Part shown: positions 47,062-55,278 of the stretch, piece by piece
How positions within the stretch are numbered: the stretch's first letter is position 1
Layout of the letters: the number at the start of each line of letters is the position of its first letter
DNA from: Nitrospira sp.
Lineage (GTDB): Bacteria > Nitrospirota > Nitrospiria > Nitrospirales > Nitrospiraceae
Reading direction: 5' to 3'
Length of the DNA: 64,000 bases
Assembly (NCBI GenBank): GCA_024331125.1
Contig: JANDJI010000001.1
Location: 466,001 to 530,000, forward strand
The notes under the pieces: model-generated
What the model was told of the DNA's origin: nothing
What the model saw: the letters and a program-made list of their open reading frames with translations, nothing else
Databases searched by the model: none
Program-made: the position numbers and the translations under genes

Positions 47062-47862
47062 ATGATTGAAACCTGGACGCGCGACCAACTTCTTGTCACA
47101 TTTAATCTGTATTGTAAGATTCCCTTCTCCAAGACCAGAGGGAACAATCCCTTAGTGATCGAAGTCGCTCACTTGATAGGTAGATCGCCAGCGTCCGTGG
47201 CTATGAAGCTTGGCAATTTCGGCTCTTTCGACCCAGCGTTACGCACCAAAGGGATCAAAGGCCTTTCGAGAGCAAGCAGAGCAGACCGAGCTATTTGGGA
47301 CGAGTTCAATCAGAGCTGGGAGAGGCTTTCGATTGAGAGCGAGCTAGCCACAGAACGACTTCGAGCCAGCACGCAGATGAAGCTTCCGGAGAGAGGTAAG
47401 ACTAAATGGAGCAACGAACTATATTCTTGGAAGCTACAGGACATTCTTTCGGGTCCCAGTGAAACAGCCCGTCAGGTCAAGGTTAGACTACATCAAAGAT
47501 TTTTCAGGGAAGCTGTAATGGCATCGTATGGAAGCAGTTGCTGTGTTTGTTCTAACCCGGTTCCTCAGCTTCTAACGGCCGGGCATATCATTCCTTGGGC
47601 AAAGAGAGAAGATCTTCGTGCTAATCCAAGAAACGGCCTATGCCTGTGTTCGCTTCATCACGATGCGTTTGATTGCGGACTCTGGACTGTCGATAATTCC
47701 TATGAGATTAGACTGTCGCCGGAACTTGTCGCATACCTTCCCAATAAGACGCTTGAAGCAAGCTTCGTCGTGTACTCAAAAGTCAGGATTCACATGCCGG
47801 ACAAGTTCTGGCCGGAGCAAGAATTCCTTGCTTATCACCGCATGAATCTCTTTCGAGGATAG
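47062..47862 (+). CDS. HNH endonuclease, likely type II restriction enzyme
   Basis: A 266-residue protein whose C-terminal half holds an HNH nuclease: a CCVC zinc knuckle near residue 160, AGHIIPWAK, NPRNGLCLCSLHHDAFD and the following beta-finger. The N-terminal ~130 residues may read DNA sequence. Base composition is clearly AT-richer than the neighbours, which points to transfer. It is divergent from the methyltransferase remnant, separated by 48 bases. An active restriction enzyme without its methyltransferase would be harmful, so it may be weakly expressed, inactive or protected by a methylase elsewhere. Confidence 0.8.
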   Translation: MIETWTRDQLLVTFNLYCKIPFSKTRGNNPLVIEVAHLIGRSPASVAMKLGNFGSFDPALRTKGIKGLSRASRADRAIWDEFNQSWERLSIESELATERLRASTQMKLPERGKTKWSNELYSWKLQDILSGPSETARQVKVRLHQRFFREAVMASYGSSCCVCSNPVPQLLTAGHIIPWAKREDLRANPRNGLCLCSLHHDAFDCGLWTVDNSYEIRLSPELVAYLPNKTLEASFVVYSKVRIHMPDKFWPEQEFLAYHRMNLFRG

Positions 47863-47899
47863 ACGCATCACCTTCGCATTAATAACGCTGGAGGTATGT

Positions 47900-48124
47900 A
47901 TGCCAACAAACGACGAGAGGGCAGAACGTGGGAGGGCAATTCTCGAAAACTACGCACTACGTTTCGGTGATCCCTATGATCCCAGCGCCAACCTGACCGA
48001 TGTGTTAACGGATCTTATGCATGCTGCAATCAGACAACCTGAACTAGGACTGAGTTTTCAAAGCCGCTTGGAAATGGCCAGATGGCACTTCGAGGCTGAG
48101 ACGGAGGAGCATCTCGATGTCTAA
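47900..48124 (+). CDS. Small unrecognised protein (74 residues)
   Basis: A soluble acidic protein, predicted mainly helical, with the central stretch NLTDVLTDLMHAAIRQPELG. GGAGGT lies four bases before the ATG. It follows the HNH nuclease gene by 37 bases on the same strand and shares its lower GC, so it may have come with it. Short proteins of this look often accompany mobile or restriction islands; I cannot assign a function. Confidence 0.6.
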   Translation: MPTNDERAERGRAILENYALRFGDPYDPSANLTDVLTDLMHAAIRQPELGLSFQSRLEMARWHFEAETEEHLDV

Positions 48125-48127
48125 TGA

Positions 48128-48289
48128 TCACGTGCTGTAGCATTGCGTCAGAATTTCCAGCCCCCCTCGGATCCGCGCCATTTGGAATTGCATCACGTCA
48201 CCCATCACGCGAGGGGAGGAGAGAACGTCGCAGGAAACCTCAAGACGGTTTGTAACATCTGTCACGACGAAATCCACCGCCAACACTAA
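48128..48289 (+). pseudogene. C-terminal fragment of an HNH nuclease
   Basis: An open stretch without a start codon encodes HLELHHVTHHARGGENVAGN, then NLKTVCNICHDEIHRQH and a stop. The pattern HH-x-N-L-x2-VC-x2-CH-x3-H is the end of a compact HNH domain. The stop TGA at 48125 cuts it off upstream. It is a second nuclease remnant in the same low-GC island. Confidence 0.65.
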
Positions 48290-48515
48290 CTTTCACCAAA
48301 CATCGGTCACAAACAAGAGACTCCTTCCGGCAACAAGGTCCGCCCTGTGATAAGAGAGACTTCCTGAGTTATCGACAGGTTTCAATACATGGATGGCAAA
48401 ACGAAGATTTAGTGGTGTTCCGTCTTCTTTCTCCGCTCCTCTTCTGATTCCAGCCCCAGGAACGTTTATCCGCGGCCAGCTTGAAAAATATAAATGGTGG
48501 TCGCACCAGTGGAGA

Positions 48516-49766
48516 TTACGGCGTCTTGGCGCAACGGAAGCCGTAGCCGAAATGGCGATTTGCCGGCTGAGCGTTGAATCGGTGGGCCGACCGTAGGAAG
48601 TCCGCCACGTAAAGCCACGATCCTCCGCGCACCACCTTCTCGGTGCCTTTGGCCGGTCCGATAGGATTCTTCTCCGGACCGGTTTTGTAAAAGTCATGGT
48701 CGTACCAATCGAACACCCATTCCCAAGCGTTGCCGGCCATATCGTACGCGCCATAGGGACTTTTCCCCGCCTCGAACGATCCCACCGGCGTCAGGGCGAA
48801 ATGGTCATCCCACTCTTTTCTGCCATAATTGGCATGCAGCCGAGTGGGAGCCTCGTTGCCCCAGGGATAGATACGCCCGTCCGTTCCCCGCGCCGCCTTT
48901 TCCCACTCCGCTTCCGTCGGGAGCCGCTTGCCCGCCCATTTGCAATAATTGACGGCATCCTCCCAACTGACGTTGACCACCGGCCGTCTTTGGTGCTGGG
49001 GCTGATTCATGATGTTCCAATCCGGCGGCTCCTCCATGTCGGTCGCTTCCAGATACCTGGCATATTGCCCCACCGTCACCTCGTACTTGTCGATGTAAAA
49101 CGCATTGAGCGCAATCTGGCGCACCGGTTTTTCATCGTCCGAGAGGTTGCTCCCCTGTGTGAATTTTCCGGCCGGGACGAAGACCATTTCCGCATCAAGA
49201 GAGTCGGCCTGCGATGTCCCCATCTCCGATCCGCTCGCGCGCTTAGAGGAGGCGGATCGTGGCCGTGGCAATTTCGCCCGCAGTTGTTGAAACAACGTTT
49301 GTTGCTCGTGCGTAATGCCCAGCTCTTGAGCGCTGCTCAAGGTTTCTTCCGCTTGCTTCGTTTTTCCGCTCGCAAGGAGACGCTTCGCTTCGTTCAAGAG
49401 CCCCCATACCTTCATCTCTTCCCGCAATCGCCACACTTTTGCCTTCGTCTTTGGCAAGGAAGACATGCCGGACTCGGCATCCAGTTGCAACGCACTGTCA
49501 TAATGTTCTTCCGCGCAAGTCCAGTCCTCAAGGGCCCGACAGGCCTCGGCCAGGTTGAAATGCCCCTGAACGTTCGACGGATCTTTTGAGAGACCGGCTT
49601 CCAACGCCGCGCGAGCCTCGCCGTATTGTTTGCTCTTCAACAAGTCTTCCCCTTTGGTCAATTCCTTGTCTCCGCCCCTGGCCGCTTGAGCGATGGTCGT
49701 CTGCCCATTCATCCCCAGTCCAGCAACACAGGTCAGCACCATTATCCTCAGCAACGTTCCGCTCAT
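48516..49766 (-). CDS. Exported TPR + SUMF1/FGE-fold protein lacking FGE cysteines
   Basis: A 416-residue protein with a signal peptide (about 1-30), two or three TPR-like helical repeats (35-130), a linker helix and a SUMF1/formylglycine-generating-enzyme-fold domain (about 195-416) with MVFVPAGKF, RLPTEAEWEKAARG, GNAWEWVFDWY and a GFRCAK end. True formylglycine enzymes have two Cys after GGSW-L; here the region reads GGSWLYVADFLRSAHR, so both are absent. It is therefore more likely a binding or non-FGE member of the family. The ATG at 49766 follows GGGAGGGAG. Role unknown. Confidence 0.82.
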   Translation of the reverse strand: MSGTLLRIMVLTCVAGLGMNGQTTIAQAARGGDKELTKGEDLLKSKQYGEARAALEAGLSKDPSNVQGHFNLAEACRALEDWTCAEEHYDSALQLDAESGMSSLPKTKAKVWRLREEMKVWGLLNEAKRLLASGKTKQAEETLSSAQELGITHEQQTLFQQLRAKLPRPRSASSKRASGSEMGTSQADSLDAEMVFVPAGKFTQGSNLSDDEKPVRQIALNAFYIDKYEVTVGQYARYLEATDMEEPPDWNIMNQPQHQRRPVVNVSWEDAVNYCKWAGKRLPTEAEWEKAARGTDGRIYPWGNEAPTRLHANYGRKEWDDHFALTPVGSFEAGKSPYGAYDMAGNAWEWVFDWYDHDFYKTGPEKNPIGPAKGTEKVVRGGSWLYVADFLRSAHRFNAQPANRHFGYGFRCAKTP

Positions 49767-50035
49767 GAACGCTCCCTCCCCTTTTTCGCGCGGACTCACC
49801 CCTTCTCGCCTCGGCGCCCGTGAAGGTCTTGTGTTTCTCTCCCTCTTGCCGCTCTCCCCCTTGTACTCCTTCAAAATCAGTGCCCGCTCTTCTTGGTCTG
49901 TCATTTATTTATTGTGCGCACATGCCCGCGCATCTGCCGCAATAGGCAACAGTGCCGGGGCAAAATGAACCAGTCCATCCGGTTGTCTTTGTGCGATACT
50001 AGGGTTCTGGAAGGTTCTGGAGGGACAATTCTTCC

Positions 50036-50980
50036 ATGCAGCGCCGCGCTCAATTTCCCAACGAGCAGTCAGCGACCGGCGAGTTCAAGCGGCAGGCTGA
50101 CGCATTCCGTGGGTGGATCACCGCAGACGGCAGTTCGGGGCACCCTGCCGTCCCTCATCGTTATCATCTCTACGTTTCCTGGGCCTGTCCTTGGGCCCAT
50201 CGCACGATCATTGTCCGCAAGCTTAAGAAGCTGGAAGGAATTATCGGGATGACGGTCGTGGACCCGATTCGTGACAAACTGGGCTGGGCCTTCCGTGAAG
50301 GGCCAGGACACTCCCTTGATCCCATCAACGGCTTTCGCTTCTTGAGCGAAGCGTACAGAGCCACCGACCCGCGCTATCGAAGGCGCGTGACCGTTCCCGT
50401 CTTGTGGGATACGGTGACGAGCAGGATCGTCACAAATTCCGACGACGATCTGATGCGCATCTTCAACAGGGAGTTTGACCAGTTTACCGATTCCACTCTC
50501 GACCTGTATCCGGAACGGCTGCGCGCGGAGATCGATGATCTCAACCGTTTCATTTACGAGCGCATCAACGACGGCGTGTATCGGGCCGGCTTTGCAACGG
50601 CTCAGGCCGTCTACGAACAGGCGGTCACACGGCTTTTCGATGCACTGGACCTTCTTGATGCTCGTTTGGCCGACCGCCGGTACCTGTTCGGATCGACCTT
50701 CGTCGAGACCGATTGGCGCCTGTTCGTCACGTTGATTCGGTTCGACGCCGTCTATCACGGCCACTTTAAGTGTAACCTCCGCCGAATCATCGATTACCCT
50801 AACCTCTTCGGATACCTGAAAGATCTCTATCAAACGAACGGCATCTCGGAAACGGTCAACTTCGACCATATCAAGCGCCACTATTACATGACCCATACGG
50901 CCATTAACCCCACCAAGATCGTGCCTCTTGGTCCGATCCAAGACTTGACCTCGCCCCATGGGAGAGAACGGCTGGTGTAA
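50036..50980 (+). CDS. Glutathionyl-hydroquinone reductase (YqjG/ECM4 family)
   Basis: A 314-residue xi-class glutathione transferase. The N-terminal thioredoxin-fold part has the active-site C-PWAHR motif (in SWACPWAHR, about residue 51), and the helical C-terminal part has the family's YRAGFA and FGSTFVETDWRLF stretches. It would remove glutathione from quinone adducts in the cytoplasm. A GGAGGG lies 11 bases before the ATG. Length matches the family. It is flanked by long gaps and probably has its own promoter. Confidence 0.92.
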   Translation: MQRRAQFPNEQSATGEFKRQADAFRGWITADGSSGHPAVPHRYHLYVSWACPWAHRTIIVRKLKKLEGIIGMTVVDPIRDKLGWAFREGPGHSLDPINGFRFLSEAYRATDPRYRRRVTVPVLWDTVTSRIVTNSDDDLMRIFNREFDQFTDSTLDLYPERLRAEIDDLNRFIYERINDGVYRAGFATAQAVYEQAVTRLFDALDLLDARLADRRYLFGSTFVETDWRLFVTLIRFDAVYHGHFKCNLRRIIDYPNLFGYLKDLYQTNGISETVNFDHIKRHYYMTHTAINPTKIVPLGPIQDLTSPHGRERLV

Positions 50981-51236
50981 GTCGTTTCCCAACCATCACA
51001 CTGTCAAACAGACTGGACGGTTTTGCTGATTTTTTCCCCACTTATCTCATTGCATCGCTCTGTGTCCTCCGTAGCCCCTTCATTTTCCTAAGAGTCTTCC
51101 CATGTGTCTTAGCTCCAAAATCGAGCATGAGAGTTGCTGGCTCTCATTTTCTCAGAGCCTAAAAGAAGACGGTTAAAAAGGAGAATCGGAGTATGAGTCA
51201 GAGGAAAGAACAACTTAACCGAAAGGAGCACGACCT

Positions 51237-51320
51237 ATGGACGGCAGCCTGTTGCTTTTTATCGGTGTGATGCTGGCGATGCTGATCGGCGGGTTAATTG
51301 TGTACAAGAAAAGCGCCTAA
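51237..51320 (+). CDS. 27-residue single-pass membrane peptide
   Basis: Begins MDGSLLLFIGVMLAML and ends IVYKKSA: two acidic/polar residues, one membrane helix, then Tyr-Lys-Lys and a short tail. AAAGGAG lies eight bases before the ATG. It has the same length and layout as the peptide on the minus strand at 53031-53114, and the ungapped match is 13 of 27 residues. A strong terminator hairpin lies 112 bases after the stop. Conservation between two loci makes translation likely; function unknown. Confidence 0.7.
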   Translation: MDGSLLLFIGVMLAMLIGGLIVYKKSA

Positions 51321-51873
51321 TGGAAGCAGGGATTGAGAGCAAGGGAAGCGCTGCTATGATCCCGATCGCGTCTTGCAGGCAAGGTGTTTCCTTCCGCCCT
51401 CACTGAGGGGAAAGGAGGTAAAAGGAAAAGCGCAGGCGGCCCTGACCCTGTCACCGGTCAGGGCCGCCTGCAGTTTTATCGCATGCCCGCCGAGTTCAAC
51501 GACATGGTTGAACAAATCATGTCTGGATGTCCGCCCCATCCCCTTTCTCCTTTCATTTTTCTCTAGTTCCCGCTATCAAGCCAAGCGGTTCATCGCCGAT
51601 TTGCTTCATGATTTCATCGACGGCCAATTCCGAGATCGGGAAACCATCCGATCCGCTTGATTCGCCGATCAGCCGACGCAACCTCCTGTTCTGCGGCCCT
51701 TCCCCAGACGAAAGAACTCATGGCGTAACTCGCGATGACCGATGCGGAAGGGCCGCGGAAACGCGGAAAAAATGATTGGCGGCTGTACGGACTTTTGGTA
51801 AAGTTCGGCGTTTTGTTCGGAGGCTCGACGGTCGATCCAACAACCCTTCCCAGCCCAAACGTGGAGAATAAGA
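51321..51873. other. Gap before mlaA holding one strong hairpin
   Basis: About 550 bases without a convincing gene. The hairpin at 51432-51471 divides it: the left part is the 3' region of the 27-residue peptide gene and the right part should contain the mlaA promoter. Open frames here lack ribosome sites. Confidence 0.5.
51432..51471 (+). terminator. Very strong hairpin terminator
   Basis: GCAGGCGGCCCTGACC and GGTCAGGGCCGCCTGC form a perfect 16-base-pair stem with an eight-base loop, followed by AGTTTTATC. It would end the transcript of the small peptide gene and insulate mlaA. Confidence 0.75.
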
Positions 51874-52797
51874 ATGAAGGCCGGAATACAGAGATCAACC
51901 TTTCAGACGACAGGGGGAGCGATCGGGCTTTCGCTCATCGTGGTCTCTCTATCCATTTTCGGTTGTGCCGATTTGGCAATTTCCTCGGCGGATTATGAGT
52001 CTTCTTCCAATCACTCGCCGAGCGCGGCCTTCCAGATCTCCTCGGCGGCTTCCACGGCATCGTCGGAGACCGCCATTTCCGACGATCCGCAAGGCGAGCC
52101 ATTCGATCCCTTTGCCCAAGCCGGTGAATCGGATCTCGAAGAATATGACCCCTGGGAGCCCTTCAACACAAAGGTCTTTGAGTTCAATAGGCAGATCGAC
52201 CGCTGGCTCCTCAAACCGGTGGCGACCGGTTACGACTTCATCATGCCGAACCTGCTTCAACAGGGAGTCAGCAACTTTTTCTACAACGCAAGGTTTGTCC
52301 CGCGGTTCGTCAATAATATCCTGCAAGGAAAGTTCCGCGGGGCGGGAATCGAGGCCGGCCGTTTTCTTGTGAACACCACGCTTGGACTCGCCGGATTCAT
52401 CGATTGGGCAAGCGACATGGACTTAACAACGCCGGAAGAAGACCTGGGACAAACCCTCGGTTTCTATGGAGTCAAACCGGGCCCCTACCTTATCGTTCCC
52501 CTGTATCCGCCGTTTACGGTCCGAGACTTGGTCGGATACGTGGGAGACGTGTTTCTCAACCCCATTTATTGGTTGGCTCTGCCCATCATCGAAATCGATA
52601 AGATACCTTCCGCAGTCCCCCATAGCAGTCGCTTGACGACCTCGCTCATTTTGCTTAGCGCAAAGGTGACGGAAGTGGTCAACGAACGCTCTCTGAATCT
52701 TGAAAAGTATGAAGGCGTCGAAGAGTCCGCGGTCGACCTCTATAGTGCCGTCCGTAACGCCTATCTCCAAAAACGAGCAAAGGCCATTCGAGAGTAA
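51874..52797 (+). CDS. mlaA: MlaA-type outer-membrane lipoprotein (VacJ)
   Basis: A 307-residue lipoprotein with lipobox LSIFGC (Cys31), a long Ser/Ala/Asp-rich linker (35-90) and the MlaA domain (about 90-290) with DPWEPFNTKVFEFN, NTTLGLAGFIDWA, LGQTLGFYGVKPGPYLIVPL and the expected length. MlaA removes misplaced phospholipid from the outer leaflet of the outer membrane and feeds the Mla pathway. GGAG lies seven bases before the ATG. No other mla genes are nearby. The linker is longer than in Escherichia coli. Confidence 0.93.
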   Translation: MKAGIQRSTFQTTGGAIGLSLIVVSLSIFGCADLAISSADYESSSNHSPSAAFQISSAASTASSETAISDDPQGEPFDPFAQAGESDLEEYDPWEPFNTKVFEFNRQIDRWLLKPVATGYDFIMPNLLQQGVSNFFYNARFVPRFVNNILQGKFRGAGIEAGRFLVNTTLGLAGFIDWASDMDLTTPEEDLGQTLGFYGVKPGPYLIVPLYPPFTVRDLVGYVGDVFLNPIYWLALPIIEIDKIPSAVPHSSRLTTSLILLSAKVTEVVNERSLNLEKYEGVEESAVDLYSAVRNAYLQKRAKAIRE

Positions 52798-53030
52798 CAT
52801 ATTTCCCCACAAGCTCTTTTTTGAATGACCATCGCTTACGGCTTGGGATGTCCCGTGAGAATATCCATCTCATTGTGATGGGCAGCTTTCACGAATAATC
52901 AACGGCTTTGCTGGATGAAGTCGGAGGGAAAGGGATAGGGTGTACTTGCCTGTTGAAACAGGGCACACCCACACCCTTTGCTGAATCTAACGAGATGCTA
53001 ACGGCACCGGGGAAGAATCGCTCCCTGGTG

Positions 53031-53114
53031 CTACTGACCCTTTTTGTAAATGATGATTCCGGCGACCAGAAGGATAAGCATGATCACGATGAACATCAAG
53101 ATTTTGGCATCCAT
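53031..53114 (-). CDS. 27-residue single-pass membrane peptide (paralog)
   Basis: Begins MDAKILMFIVIMLILL and ends IIIYKKGQ. It has the same length as the peptide at 51237-51320 and shares MD, F8-I9, M12-L13, G19 and Y23-K24-K25 at identical positions. AAGGAGGAGCC precedes the ATG, an excellent ribosome site. It lies downstream of mlaA on the opposite strand. The two peptides form a small family on either side of mlaA; no function is known to me. Confidence 0.72.
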   Translation of the reverse strand: MDAKILMFIVIMLILLVAGIIIYKKGQ

Positions 53115-53778
53115 GGCTCCTCCTTAGTGACTAACCATAGTTTCTACAAGGTTCATCTACGAACACCTGTTTACCGGCCGAACTAGGGAATCATCACAAA
53201 TGAAAGAGTTTGAATTGGCGAGTGGCTCGGCCTCCTTCTCCACCCTTTGACAGGTTGGTTCCCGGCGCGCAAGCTTATTCTTCTCCACCTTCCTTGTCAA
53301 GGTTCCGGAGCGAACTTGTTTCATCAAACATAAGAAATTCGTTGCTTTGTATGCCGACGAGGCGGCTGCGATGAAATCGATCGCCGAGTTCTGACCCTCA
53401 ACGGCAAATAGTTTCTCGACTTCTCCACGTAGAAGGCCCTTCGAACGAGATGTCCGACGATGAACAAGAATGATTGGAAGTAATTCGGTGGCATTGAATG
53501 ATGAAAGATTCCACAGCGATCCTTCCCAGCCTGCCCTGTAATGCAACAGACGGCCGAACTCCTTCAGTCGCGCCTCCCCCAGATTCATCAATAATTACAG
53601 GGAAACGACGCCTGTAGTCATGGACGGAAGAGAAATCGTGTCATCCACCTCATGGCATCATCGATGCAGAAGCGACATGACAGAAGCAAGTCTGACCTAA
53701 AAAGCAGTGCGATAAACCGATTCATGCAAGGGAGGGAGACCATCTATCTGGTTCTCCGAAAAGAAAGGAGGATGTGCC
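53115..53778. other. Long gap, nothing convincing
   Basis: About 660 bases of lower GC. A minus-strand frame of 144 codons (53157-53591) has a TTG start, no ribosome site and no recognisable motif. A short plus-strand stretch ending near 53394 also has no start. The region may hold decayed sequence, the promoter of the 27-residue peptide gene on the left and that of hsp20 on the right. Confidence 0.45.
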
Positions 53779-54249
53779 ATGCCAGGACTCAGCAGGTGGG
53801 AACCGTCTCTGCGGTGGAACCCATGGAAGGATCTCGAAGAAATGGAAAAACGCCTCTCCACCTTCTTCGGGCGTCCACCGGAAGGGAGTGGTGAAAAGAA
53901 GGAGGCACTGGCGGTTGCCGAGTGGTCGCCGGTCGTCGATATCACTGAAGACGACAAGGAATATCTCATCAAGGCCGAACTGCCCGAGATGAAAAAAGAA
54001 GACATCAAGATCAACGTTCAGGACGATGTGCTTTCGATCAGCGGAGAGCGGAAATATGAGAAAGATGAGAAGGGCAAGAAATACCACCGGGTCGAGCGAG
54101 CCTACGGCAGTTTTCTCCGGAGCTTTACCTTGCCACAAGACGCCGACGGCTCCAAGGTCAGCGCCGCGTATAAAGACGGAGTGCTGTCCATCCACCTCCC
54201 CAAATCGGAGAAGGCCAAACCCAAGGCCATCGAAGTGAAGGTGAGTTGA
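53779..54249 (+). CDS. Small heat-shock protein (Hsp20/alpha-crystallin)
   Basis: A 156-residue ATP-independent chaperone. The alpha-crystallin domain covers about 50-145, with YLIKAELPEMKKEDIKINV, the DVLSISGER strand and the end motif AAYKDGVLSIHLPK. The N-terminal arm starts with Trp-rich residues typical of the family. AAAGGAGG lies eight bases before the ATG. It opens a run of stress genes on the plus strand. Confidence 0.94.
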   Translation: MPGLSRWEPSLRWNPWKDLEEMEKRLSTFFGRPPEGSGEKKEALAVAEWSPVVDITEDDKEYLIKAELPEMKKEDIKINVQDDVLSISGERKYEKDEKGKKYHRVERAYGSFLRSFTLPQDADGSKVSAAYKDGVLSIHLPKSEKAKPKAIEVKVS

Positions 54250-54322
54250 GAGTGTGACCGTCGCTCTCGCTCAAAGCAAGAGCGGACAGAGAAGGGGCAC
54301 ATTCCTAATACGAGAGATCTCC

Positions 54323-54354
54323 GGTGGCGGAACGTCGGCGGACGTTCCGCCGCC
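54323..54354 (+). terminator. Hairpin after hsp20
   Basis: GGTGGCGGAACGTC pairs with GACGTTCCGCCGCC around a GGCG loop (14 pairs including one G-U). There is no T-tract, so it may be a terminator of the non-canonical kind or a transcript-stabilising hairpin. Confidence 0.5.
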
Positions 54355-54425
54355 GACCATTTCCGAGGAGCCACCCTAGTTGCTGAAGACCGGGACTCCA
54401 CAGAACGAGAGGAACGGGCGAGACA

Positions 54426-55094
54426 ATGATTTTTCAAAATCGCGAAGAAGCCGGTCGGCGGCTGGTCGAAAAGCTGATCCACTATCGCGAACAACCTGGG
54501 GCCTTCATTTTGGCGCTTCCGCGAGGAGGCGTGGCGGTCGGTTATCAGTTGAGCTTGGGACTTCACCTGCCGTTGGACGTCTTCATCGCCCGCAAGATCG
54601 GCGCGCCGGACAATCCCGAATATGCCATGGGAGCCGTGGGTGAGTCGGGAGGGATCTATTGGAATCCGACGGCGAGAGCGGCGTATCGTCTGAGCCCTGC
54701 CGACATCAAGCAGTTAATTCAGTCACAACAAGATGAAATCGTCCGGAGGCAAGCCCTGTATCGGCAGAACAGGCCCTTCCCCACACTGGAGGATCGCACG
54801 ATCATTCTCGTGGACGACGGCATCGCCACCGGCTCCACGTTTTTCGCCGCGATCCAGTCGATCAGACAGTTCGGCCCCCGTCGCCTTGTGGGAGCCATTC
54901 CCGTCGGTCCGAGGGACACGCTCCAACTGGTCGAGGAGCAAGTCGATGAGTTGGCGGTCCTGGCAGTACCGGATCCCTTCTGGGCCGTGGGGAATCACTA
55001 TGCGGATTTTGCGCAAGTGAGCGACCGGGAAGTTGTGGAATACTTGAATCTTGCCGAAGAAGCGTTGCGCGAGCATGCGCGGCTTTCTCCTTAA
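54426..55094 (+). CDS. Phosphoribosyltransferase-domain protein
   Basis: A 222-residue protein with the type I PRTase fold: ALPRGGVAVGYQL near residue 30 and the PRPP-binding loop VDDGIATGST at about residue 123. The insert of ~60 residues between them is typical of the uncharacterised stress-linked PRTases often found near Usp and Hsp20 genes. Substrate base unknown. It is followed by a UspA gene, in line with that habit. Confidence 0.85.
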   Translation: MIFQNREEAGRRLVEKLIHYREQPGAFILALPRGGVAVGYQLSLGLHLPLDVFIARKIGAPDNPEYAMGAVGESGGIYWNPTARAAYRLSPADIKQLIQSQQDEIVRRQALYRQNRPFPTLEDRTIILVDDGIATGSTFFAAIQSIRQFGPRRLVGAIPVGPRDTLQLVEEQVDELAVLAVPDPFWAVGNHYADFAQVSDREVVEYLNLAEEALREHARLSP

Positions 55095-55278
55095 GTCTCT
55101 ACCGATGCCCGGCGCCTCTACATTCCAATCGACAAGGGGGGCGAGAAGTGCCATTATCTGACCACTCGAAGAGGGTGGAGGGTCCATTCAGGGCAATCTC
55201 GGTGAGCTGCCGCGTACACTCCCATTCGGTACGGTCCCTCATCCTCTGTTCTGACGGGAAGAGAGAGGAGAAATGCGC

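Noticed and set aside
48393..48596. 67-codon plus-strand frame over the end of the SUMF1 gene
   Set aside because: No ribosome site and it largely reads antisense to a well-supported gene.
51193..51270. 25-codon frame overlapping the start of the 27-residue membrane peptide
   Set aside because: Its ribosome site is one base from the ATG and the product has no feature; it may be a leader but cannot be supported.
51735..51998. 87-codon frame overlapping the start of mlaA
   Set aside because: No ribosome site, and its second half is the mlaA signal sequence in another frame.
53157..53591. 144-codon minus-strand frame in the gap before hsp20
   Set aside because: TTG start, no ribosome site, no recognisable motif and an odd composition.
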